DNA of 11,063 bases from Hungateiclostridiaceae bacterium UBA1305 (GTDB taxonomy: Bacteria; Bacillota; Clostridia; Acetivibrionales; DTU013): NCBI GenBank assembly GCA_002307275.1, contig DBTX01000016.1, positions 1-11,063 of the forward strand. The letters are read 5' to 3'. Every line of letters begins with the position of its first letter. Position 1 is the stretch's first letter. The notes beneath the pieces were generated by a model that ran no database searches, was not told the DNA's origin, and saw only the letters and a program-made list of their open reading frames with translations. Positions 5,863 to 11,063 of this stretch are shown here, piece after piece. The translations under genes and the position numbers were made by a program.

Positions 5863-7113
5863 CTATTTGATCACTTCAACATAACCGTTCAGTGTTTCGG
5901 CATATATGTTAACCCTTTGTGGGGCGTTGCTGAAATTTTCTGTTTCTGCTTCCATTTGCTTTCCAAAACCGCCGGTTTCCGGTGAATTGCGGTACAGCAA
6001 GCTCGGGATCAGCAGGTTTATCCCGCCGTTGGTGGTGCGTGCCTTCACCTTGTAGCCCTTGTCCTCTGTGTCGTTCATGTTGGCTTTAATGTCGGCGTTT
6101 TTTGTCTTGAGCATCAGCTCTACTTCCGTTGAACCTTCATAAGTCTGCAGATTCTCGAACAGTATCTTGCCGTTGGCCGTATAAGCGCCCAGCTTCTCAG
6201 TCCTGAGGTTTTTCATGTCGATCAGGGCATTCTTTGTGTTTAAAATGATCTCTTTCCCTATCAGATAGTTCACAACTACCTTTGCATTTTTTGTGTCAAC
6301 GGAGATCTTGGTGCTGGTTACACCTGTGAGGTCTACCGCACCATTTTTTGTAATACTGGAGAATTCTTCTGAAACCGTATCCTCGACATTGATTTTACTG
6401 TTTTTTGTCTCAATTATCAGCTTGTTTAATTTGATCGCAGGTACAAACACTTCGTAGGCTACGCTCAGATTGAAGGTATCAGGCTTTGCCAGCTTGAGTG
6501 AGACTGTACCGTCGATGCTGCTGAATGCGAGAACTTCCTCTGCATTTGCCTGGGGAGTACGGATTTTGGCTTTTATAAGTATTCTGTCCTCCGCATGTTT
6601 TTTGATTGTGATCGGACCGTTGGTTCCCTGAAGCTCGAGATTTATTCCTTCTGCTGCAGGTGCCTCATAGGTCTTTTCAACCAGTACGCAGCTGCCGAAA
6701 ATATTAAAGGCGCCGGTATCAACGAAGCTTCCCATGAAATCGACCATTTTGTCAACCATTCCTGCTGTTGCCGATGCGACTTCCTTGCCGACCTTTTCAG
6801 CCTTTACACTGAAATCATCGACCATCTTGTCAAAATCCTTCTGGTTGTAGTTCTTTGAAAAATCGCGTCTCCACTCATTGATTCTTTCCCTGACCTTGGA
6901 CACTTCATCATAATATTGCGGCCTTTGATGATGATGAAAGTGGGGTTCGAAGCCTGGTCCAGGCCCGCATGGTCCGCCAGGTCCGCAGGGCCCCGCTGAA
7001 GCCTTTCTTTCGTTTACATCCAATGCTTCCAGAAGCTTTGCGGCCTCATCGCTGTTTATTCTCCCTTCCTGCAGCATCTTGAGTATCATCATTCTTTCTT
7101 CACTAATTGACAT
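5863..7113 (-). CDS. DUF4097 beta-solenoid protein with YvlB/LiaX-type N-terminal module
   Basis: This 416-residue protein has no signal peptide and no membrane segment. Residues 1-31 (SEERMMILKMLQEG...EAAKLLEAL) form the short helical module found at the N-terminus of YvlB and LiaX-like proteins. Next comes a Gly/Pro tract with two cysteines (41-54), a His cluster (58-62), a charged helical part (68-130), and from about 141 a beta-strand-rich DUF4097 region. There T-x-N motifs recur at 236, 255, 274, 293 and 312, exactly every 19 residues, then at 337, 360 and 407, as expected for solenoid rungs. Relatives take part in cell-envelope stress responses (Lia system), but function here is inferred. 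AGGAGG stands 8 bases before the ATG. It lies 73 bp after the DUF2089 gene, probably in one operon. Confidence 0.85.
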   Translation of the reverse strand: MSISEERMMILKMLQEGRINSDEAAKLLEALDVNERKASAGPCGPGGPCGPGPGFEPHFHHHQRPQYYDEVSKVRERINEWRRDFSKNYNQKDFDKMVDDFSVKAEKVGKEVASATAGMVDKMVDFMGSFVDTGAFNIFGSCVLVEKTYEAPAAEGINLELQGTNGPITIKKHAEDRILIKAKIRTPQANAEEVLAFSSIDGTVSLKLAKPDTFNLSVAYEVFVPAIKLNKLIIETKNSKINVEDTVSEEFSSITKNGAVDLTGVTSTKISVDTKNAKVVVNYLIGKEIILNTKNALIDMKNLRTEKLGAYTANGKILFENLQTYEGSTEVELMLKTKNADIKANMNDTEDKGYKVKARTTNGGINLLIPSLLYRNSPETGGFGKQMEAETENFSNAPQRVNIYAETLNGYVEVIK

Positions 7114-7186
7114 GGTAACATCCTCCTGAATTTATTATTTTTTAAATATTTTCTTGCAGTCTGTCTTTGTTCTTTATTTCCAAACC

Positions 7187-7570
7187 TTAATCCTTAAGCA
7201 TATCCAGAGCATCTTCTACTGTAAGCTCGCCGCTTTCAAGCTGATCAAGGATCTCTCTTCTGCGGCTGGTATCGTCAGATCCGTTGTAATTGTAGCTCGG
7301 GGAATTGTTGTAACCCAGTGCGTTTGCTGCATCCTCAAGCTTGTTCTTTACAGTGGGGTACGAGATCCCAAGTTCCTTTTCGACTTCTTTGATATTTCCT
7401 CTGCATTTTACGAAGGTTTCAATAAAGGATTTCTGTTCTCCAGTCAGCCTGCAGAACCTGCATAGCTCAAAATGTCCTTCGATTTTTGTACCGCATTCAT
7501 TGCAGCTTATTGCTGTTACTTCAGTATTTTGTCCGCAGACCGGGCATTTTCCCAATGCTTCTCTTGGCAT
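7187..7570 (-). CDS. DUF2089 zinc-ribbon/HTH regulator
   Basis: This 127-residue protein has three parts. An N-terminal zinc ribbon has cysteines 9, 12, 23 and 26 (CPVC...CNEC); a further pair, CRFC at 37-40, may join the metal site. A helix-turn-helix at about 46-82 (FIETFVKCRGNIKEVEKELG...YPTVKNKLEDA) is the DUF2089 core, thought to bind DNA. A C-terminal helical module at 105-126 (ILDQLESGELTVEDALDML) is separated by an Asn/Ser/Tyr linker. AAGGAG lies 7 bases before the ATG. It is the first gene of a unit with the DUF4097 gene, has a clear promoter and a long AT-rich upstream region with repeats, and is therefore a candidate autoregulator. No target is known. Confidence 0.85.
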   Translation of the reverse strand: MPREALGKCPVCGQNTEVTAISCNECGTKIEGHFELCRFCRLTGEQKSFIETFVKCRGNIKEVEKELGISYPTVKNKLEDAANALGYNNSPSYNYNGSDDTSRRREILDQLESGELTVEDALDMLKD

Positions 7571-7610
7571 ATTAACGCTCCTTGATTTATTTGAAGATAT
7601 ATTATAAATT

Positions 7611-7647
7611 TATTAATATTATTAATATTATCCTTAAATATATTAAT
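7611..7647. repeat. TATTAAT motifs in the leader of the DUF2089 gene
   Basis: TATTAAT occurs at 7611-7617, 7620-7626 and 7641-7647, between the predicted transcription start (about 7654) and the ATG; a related CATATTAAC overlaps the start codon at 7568-7576. The DNA is almost pure A+T, so part of this may be chance. Confidence 0.35.
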
Positions 7648-7660
7648 TATTCTATAATAC

Positions 7661-7689
7661 ATACTATTATTGTTCAATTCGTTTGTCAA
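7661..7689 (-). promoter_or_regulatory. Promoter of the DUF2089-DUF4097 unit
   Basis: On the minus strand a perfect -35 TTGACA (7689-7684) is 17 bases from TAGTAT (7666-7661). A TATTAT six bases further on is an alternative -10. The leader is about 80 nt. Confidence 0.7.
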
Positions 7690-7704
7690 GGATCATTCTG
7701 AAAA

Positions 7705-7740
7705 CATATTAATAAAATCAAGGGACATATTAATTTTATT
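7705..7740. repeat. 21-bp phased direct repeat upstream of the DUF2089 promoter
   Basis: CATATTAATAAAAT (7705-7718) recurs as CATATTAATTTTAT (7726-7739), with starts 21 bp apart, i.e. two helical turns. The pair lies just upstream of the -35, where an activator or cooperative regulator would bind. The rest of the gene-free stretch 7571-7876 holds the promoter, the TATTAAT motifs and the recR terminator; I see no small gene in it. Confidence 0.45.
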
Positions 7741-7820
7741 AAGGTTACAATTAAATATACGCAATATAATTAATTATGTTTCATAAAAAATAAAAAAATT
7801 TTGAAATGATGCAAAAAGAG

Positions 7821-7861
7821 AAAGACCGTTCCGGAATTTGTGATTTCCCGGAACGGTCTTT
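7821..7861 (-). terminator. Intrinsic terminator of the ybaB-recR transcript
   Basis: A perfect 14-bp stem (AAAGACCGTTCCGG with CCGGAACGGTCTTT) closes a 13-nt loop, 16 bp after the recR stop. On the minus strand it is followed by TCTCTTTTTGC; the T tract is interrupted but the stem is very strong. Confidence 0.85.
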
Positions 7862-7876
7862 GTGTTTTCACAATTG

Positions 7877-8479
7877 CTATAATTCCCGACGGCCTTCCAA
7901 CGCTTTGGACAGAGTGACCTCATCGGCATATTCCAGATCACCGCCGACGGGGATACCGTATGCAATACGTGTCGTTTTGATTCCAATGGGTTTCAATAGC
8001 TTGGATATGTACATGGCAGTGGCTTCGCCTTCCACGTCGGGGTTTGTGGCGAGTATGACCTCACGTATTTCTCCGTCACGGATCCGGTGAAGCAACTCCT
8101 TGATTTTGATATCTCCGGGACCGATACCCTCCATGGGGGAAATGACACCATGGAGCACATGATACAGACCCTTGAAATCGCGTATCCTCTCCAGTGCGAC
8201 AACATCCCGTGGATCTTCGACGATACAGATCACACCCTGGTCGCGGTTTGTAGCGCTGCAGATCGCACACGGATCGGCTTCTGTCAGGTTGCTGCAGATC
8301 GAGCAGTAGCGTGTTTTAAGTTTGGCATCCCGAATGGCGTTAGCCAGGCCTTCCGCCTTCTCCAGCGAAAGATTCAGCACATGAAAAGCAAGCCTCTGGG
8401 CTGTCTTGTGGCCAATGCCGGGAAGCTTTTCAAATTCCTCAATCAGTTTTGCTACGGGTGGAGCATAAAAGTAGCTCAT
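7877..8479 (-). CDS. recR: Recombination mediator protein RecR
   Basis: This 200-residue protein is the standard length for RecR, which works with RecO (and RecF) to load RecA onto single-stranded DNA at gaps. It has a helix-hairpin-helix LPGIGHKTAQRLAFH at 19-33, a zinc finger with Cys59, 62, 71 and 74, and a Toprim domain at about 81-175 (CIVEDPRD, ILATNPDVEGEATAMY). The conserved RIAYGIPVGGDLEYAD lies at 171-186. The frame stays open 26 codons upstream inside ybaB; the ATG at 8479 was chosen because the family starts MSYFYAPPVAKLI-like and it gives the TGA-T-ATG junction with ybaB. No strong Shine-Dalgarno is seen there, so translational coupling is likely. Confidence 0.96.
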   Translation of the reverse strand: MSYFYAPPVAKLIEEFEKLPGIGHKTAQRLAFHVLNLSLEKAEGLANAIRDAKLKTRYCSICSNLTEADPCAICSATNRDQGVICIVEDPRDVVALERIRDFKGLYHVLHGVISPMEGIGPGDIKIKELLHRIRDGEIREVILATNPDVEGEATAMYISKLLKPIGIKTTRIAYGIPVGGDLEYADEVTLSKALEGRREL

Positions 8480-8480
8480 A

Positions 8481-8837
8481 TCAGAACAGACCGCCGAGTC
8501 CGCCCATACCGCCCATACCGCCGGTAATCTTTGACATTTCGCCGTTGACCATTTCATCAGCCATTCGCAAAGCCTCGTTTACAGCAGCCAGTACCAGATC
8601 CTGCAGCATTTCCACATCATCGGGATCAACGACGTCACGGTTTATTGTAATTTCCTTTATCAGCTTTTTACCTGTGGCAATGACTTTAACTGCTCCGCCG
8701 CCTGCAGTTGCTTCAACTTCTTTTTCCTGAAGCTCTTCCTGCACTTTTTCCATATCTTTTTGCATCTTCTGCGCCTGCTTCATGAGATTGCCCATGTTAC
8801 CGCCGCCACCGAAGCCTGAAAAACCGCCTTTTGCCAT
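8481..8837 (-). CDS. YbaB/EbfC family nucleoid-associated protein
   Basis: This 118-residue protein is of the YbaB/EbfC family, small dimeric DNA-binding proteins almost always found between dnaX and recR. The core is recognisable: MGNLMKQAQKMQKDMEKVQEEL (from about 15) as the first long helix, then the strands VEATAGGGAVKVIATGKKLIKEI and helices with DPDDVEMLQDLVLAAVNEAL. Both ends are low-complexity: GGFSGFGGGGNMGN at the start and GGMGGMGGLGGLF at the end. The exact role, nucleoid shaping or gene regulation, is not settled for the family. AGGAGG lies 8 bases before the ATG, and the recR start follows the stop by one base. Confidence 0.93.
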   Translation of the reverse strand: MAKGGFSGFGGGGNMGNLMKQAQKMQKDMEKVQEELQEKEVEATAGGGAVKVIATGKKLIKEITINRDVVDPDDVEMLQDLVLAAVNEALRMADEMVNGEMSKITGGMGGMGGLGGLF

Positions 8838-8874
8838 TTCTTGCGCCTCCTAAAAAGATAGTTTAATATTTCTT

Positions 8875-8904
8875 ATTATACCTTAACAGTTTATCATCAC
8901 ACAA
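8875..8904 (-). promoter_or_regulatory. Promoter of ybaB-recR
   Basis: On the minus strand TTGTGT (8904-8899) is 18 bases from a consensus TATAAT (8880-8875), in the gap after dnaX. It would allow ybaB-recR to be expressed apart from dnaX. Confidence 0.6.
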
Positions 8905-8934
8905 GGACCAACATACAGGAAATGTGACCGTCGG

Positions 8935-8987
8935 TAATAGATGAATTTAGATGTTATAGTCTACTATTATCAGTTATTCATCTATTA
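8935..8987. repeat. 12-bp perfect inverted repeat at the dnaX 3' end
   Basis: TAATAGATGAAT (8935-8946) pairs with ATTCATCTATTA (8976-8987), the latter overlapping the last dnaX codons and stop. Inside the loop a second hairpin forms, ATAGT-CT-ACTAT (8956-8967). There is no T tail on either strand, so it is not an ordinary terminator. Confidence 0.5.
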
Positions 8988-10725
8988 TTTCAAGTGTCAA
9001 ACCCGCTTTGTCAGCCAAACTGCGGGCCTTCTCGACCAACTCTTCGTTTTCGGTGAGCTTGGCTTTGACGGGTGTCTGAGTAAAGTTCTCCTCATCCAGG
9101 CACTTCACCTTCATTTCATGTCCGGTTATTTTCAGAATAGCATCTTCGATTAACTCGAGATGCTCAAGCTTTGAAACGAGCGTCTTCGTAAAATTCTCCT
9201 TTACACTGAATAGAAGACCGATAGTGTTCTCATCCAGCACAATTGCCTTTACATTTAATAGGAAGGAGTGGATTTTCATCTTGCCCATACTTTTCAGATG
9301 TTCCATTATTTTCGGCCACTGCTTGAATTCGGCTGCTGTTAACGATTGGGACGAGTTCGATGCAAGCGTGGCTGAAGGTGATGAGGAAGAAGCCGGCACG
9401 AATGGGGAAGCGGCCTGCGTTTCCACTGGAGAGCCTGAATGTGAAGCGGTACCTTTGGCAGTGTCCATTTGAAATAACGGTGAATCACTGTCTTGGGCAG
9501 CATTATTATACATTGAAGATGAATAACCACTTTGTCCGGCCTGTCCGGACGGTTCCAGGTTTTTTGCAAAATTTCCGCTGTCGAGTCTGTTTTCAAGAGC
9601 AGTTACTCTATCGTTCATGCTTGCATCTTCCGGGACAATATCGATACATAGCTTTATGAGGGTTACCTCCAGCAAAACTCTCGGGTTTGACGCCCATTTC
9701 AGCCCTGTTTCAAGTGCGGAAAGTTCCTTTATCCTGTATACGATTTCATCCTGTGAGATACTTTCTGCCTGCTGCTTCATGTCTTCAAGCACCGATGCCG
9801 GCACTTCAACAAGGTTATCGCACTGTCCCTTTGTCGCTTTGCACAGGAGCAGATTTCTGAAATAAAGTACCAGGTCAGATACGAAATGAGCGATATCACG
9901 GCCGTCCATGACTAAACGCTCAATATTTCCAAGGATAGCAATAATATTTTTATTAAGGATGCAGTTTATAAAATCTGTCATAAAGGTGTCGTTCACAATG
10001 CCTGCGACTGAAAGTACGTCATCGTAGCCGATCTTGCCGCCACCCAGGGAAATGCACTGGTCAAGCAGGCTAATGGCATCCCGCATTGCACCGTCCGACA
10101 TTCGTGCAATAAGCTTTGCAGCATCGGAGTCCAGCGTGATGCCCCCTGCTGCAGCGATCTTGTCAAGGTGCCTGACAATGCTTTCATGGGTAATACGCCT
10201 GAAATCAAAGCGCTGGCAGCGGGAGAGAATGGTGGCAGGCAGTTTGTGGGGTTCCGTGGTCGCAAGGATGAAAACTACATGCTCAGGGGGTTCCTCAAGC
10301 GTTTTGAGCAGCGCATTGAAGGCTCCGGATGATAGCATGTGGACCTCGTCTATGATATAAACTTTACGTCTGGCTTTCGTTGGGGAGTAAATGACTTCAT
10401 CCCTGATGGAGCGGACATTGTCGACACTGTTGTTTGAAGCCGCATCGATTTCAAGTACGTCAACACAACTTCCTGCGAGTATTTCACGGCACACCTCGCA
10501 TTGGTTGCAGGGGTCGCCGTCCTTTGGATTAAGACAGTTGATGGCTCTGGAAAGGATCTGCGCCATCGTGGTTTTACCGGTGCCTCTTGTACCGCAAAAA
10601 AGGTAGGCGTGCGCGATCCTGCCTGTGCTGACGCTATAGCGGAGTGTTTTGACCACATGTTCCTGTTCTACCACATCCTCGAACAAAGTAGGGCGCCATT
10701 CCCTGTATAAAGCGATATATGACAT
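8974..10725 (-). CDS. dnaX: DNA polymerase III subunit tau (gamma by frameshift), clamp-loader ATPase
   Basis: This 583-residue protein drives loading of the sliding clamp and links polymerase cores at the replisome. The AAA+ core has Walker A GTRGTGKT at 45-52, zinc cysteines 64, 73, 76 and 79, Walker B IIDEVH at 124-129, sensor 1 ATTEP at 155-159 and the arginine finger SRC at 168-170. Domain III ends near 370. A Ser/Gln/Ala-rich linker spans about 390-470 and a C-terminal tau domain about 471-583. The ATG at 10725 was chosen because GAGGTG lies 6 bases upstream; an in-frame GTG three codons earlier falls inside that site. Codons 387-389 carry a candidate -1 frameshift signal that would give a gamma-like short form. 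It lies downstream of SRP RNA, as in many Firmicutes. Confidence 0.97.
   Translation of the reverse strand: MSYIALYREWRPTLFEDVVEQEHVVKTLRYSVSTGRIAHAYLFCGTRGTGKTTMAQILSRAINCLNPKDGDPCNQCEVCREILAGSCVDVLEIDAASNNSVDNVRSIRDEVIYSPTKARRKVYIIDEVHMLSSGAFNALLKTLEEPPEHVVFILATTEPHKLPATILSRCQRFDFRRITHESIVRHLDKIAAAGGITLDSDAAKLIARMSDGAMRDAISLLDQCISLGGGKIGYDDVLSVAGIVNDTFMTDFINCILNKNIIAILGNIERLVMDGRDIAHFVSDLVLYFRNLLLCKATKGQCDNLVEVPASVLEDMKQQAESISQDEIVYRIKELSALETGLKWASNPRVLLEVTLIKLCIDIVPEDASMNDRVTALENRLDSGNFAKNLEPSGQAGQSGYSSSMYNNAAQDSDSPLFQMDTAKGTASHSGSPVETQAASPFVPASSSSPSATLASNSSQSLTAAEFKQWPKIMEHLKSMGKMKIHSFLLNVKAIVLDENTIGLLFSVKENFTKTLVSKLEHLELIEDAILKITGHEMKVKCLDEENFTQTPVKAKLTENEELVEKARSLADKAGLTLEIIDE
9534..9565 (-). 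promoter_or_regulatory. Candidate programmed -1 frameshift signal in dnaX
   Basis: In the dnaX reading frame (GCA AAA AAC) the mRNA has the heptamer A AAA AAC (9565-9559). After an 8-nt spacer comes a hairpin with a perfect 6-bp GC-rich stem, GTCCGG-ACAGG-CCGGAC (9550-9534). Shifting -1 adds 17 residues and ends at TAA (9508-9506), giving a product of about 406 residues. Confidence 0.65.
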
Positions 10726-10786
10726 AAATTCCACCTCATTAAAAGTTGGATACCGGATTGCCCGGACTCAATGACTTGCAAATCTT

Positions 10787-10795
10787 ATTATATCA
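10787..10795 (-). promoter_or_regulatory. Extended -10 promoter of dnaX
   Basis: The minus strand reads TGATATAAT, an extended -10 with consensus TATAAT and a weak -35. The predicted start is near 10780, about 55 nt before the dnaX ATG. The rest of 10726-10883 shows no gene. Confidence 0.5.
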
Positions 10796-10881
10796 AAATG
10801 ATGGACATATAACGAGGTAAAAATTGTCCCCGAATCGTTGAAACGCAGTTAGGTACAAAATTTTCTTTGAACCGATGCGTT

Positions 10882-10928
10882 ATAAAAAGAGGACATCCCC
10901 ATTTTGAACATTCCGGGATTGTCCTCTT
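10882..10928 (-). terminator. Intrinsic terminator of the SRP RNA gene
   Basis: On the minus strand AAGAGGACA(A)TCCC pairs with GGGATGTCCTCTT, a 13-bp stem with one bulged A, followed by a T tract (CTCTTTTTATA). It lies just beyond the 3' end of the SRP RNA. Confidence 0.8.
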
Positions 10929-10942
10929 CTAAATATTTTGAT

Positions 10943-11063
10943 TGGCCGTGCACCTGTTGTCGACTTATCTCTATAAACGTAACCCATATAGTTAGCTCTA
11001 ACCAGGTATCCTCGCGGCACACGCAAGTTACCGCTTACCGTTGCTTCCTTCCGGACCTGGCGG
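10943..11063 (-). ncRNA. ffs: Signal recognition particle RNA, 3' part (window edge)
   Basis: The minus strand begins at the window edge with CCAGGTCCGGAAGGAAGCA, the universally conserved helix 8 segment of SRP RNA with its GGAA tetraloop, which binds Ffh. It is followed by the complementary side of helix 5, ending in AACAGGTGCACGGCC. About 120 nt remain after the tetraloop; this length fits the 3' arm of the large Gram-positive SRP RNA with an Alu domain, not the short 4.5S type. The 5' half lies beyond the window. The 3' end is set approximately, a few bases before the terminator hairpin. Confidence 0.9.

Noticed and set aside
8480..8557. Twenty-six-codon upstream extension of recR overlapping ybaB
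   Set aside because: RecR proteins start at MSYF-like sequence and are about 200 residues long; the extension is out-of-frame ybaB sequence.
9339..9596. 85-codon minus-strand open frame inside dnaX
   Set aside because: It is the +1 frame, not the -1 frame reached from A AAA AAC, and its composition is that of shifted coding DNA.

Overview
The window looks like a chromosomal core segment of an anaerobic, low-to-mid-GC Firmicute of the class Clostridia. The reasons are the strong AGGAGG-type ribosome binding sites, frequent TTG/GTG starts, sigma-A-like promoters, a long SRP RNA next to dnaX-ybaB-recR, and a prfA...ywlC-ywlE-rpiB...upp order resembling the Bacillus subtilis ywl region. The species cannot be named from the sequence alone. 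Every gene is on the minus strand except one small DNA-binding regulator.

Right end to centre (minus-strand direction): the 3' half of a large SRP RNA with its own terminator; dnaX (clamp-loader tau subunit), which carries a textbook -1 frameshift site (A AAA AAC, 8-nt spacer, GC hairpin) exactly after domain III; then ybaB/ebfC and recR, separated by 1 nt and closed by a strong terminator. An AT-rich control region with helically phased repeats precedes a two-gene unit: a DUF2089 zinc-ribbon/HTH regulator and a LiaX/YvlB-like DUF4097 protein. The regulator's C-terminal tail resembles the N-terminal module of its partner.

The centre holds a divergent switch. A 111-residue Xre-type repressor gene (+) faces a 64-residue unknown protein gene (-). 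Four related 15-bp dyads lie in and near it, one inside the spacer of the strong divergent promoter, one just upstream of the repressor's own -10, and one inside the repressor gene. This is the most system-like feature of the window.

The left half is a housekeeping cluster: prfA (release factor 1), a ZIP metal transporter, ywlC/sua5 (tRNA t6A synthesis), ywlE (phosphatase of the protein-arginine type), then a promoter and rpiB, upp and the first 24 codons of a dCMP deaminase. Together they cover translation termination, tRNA modification, metal transport, pentose phosphate and pyrimidine salvage. I see no CRISPR array, insertion sequence, tRNA or riboswitch.
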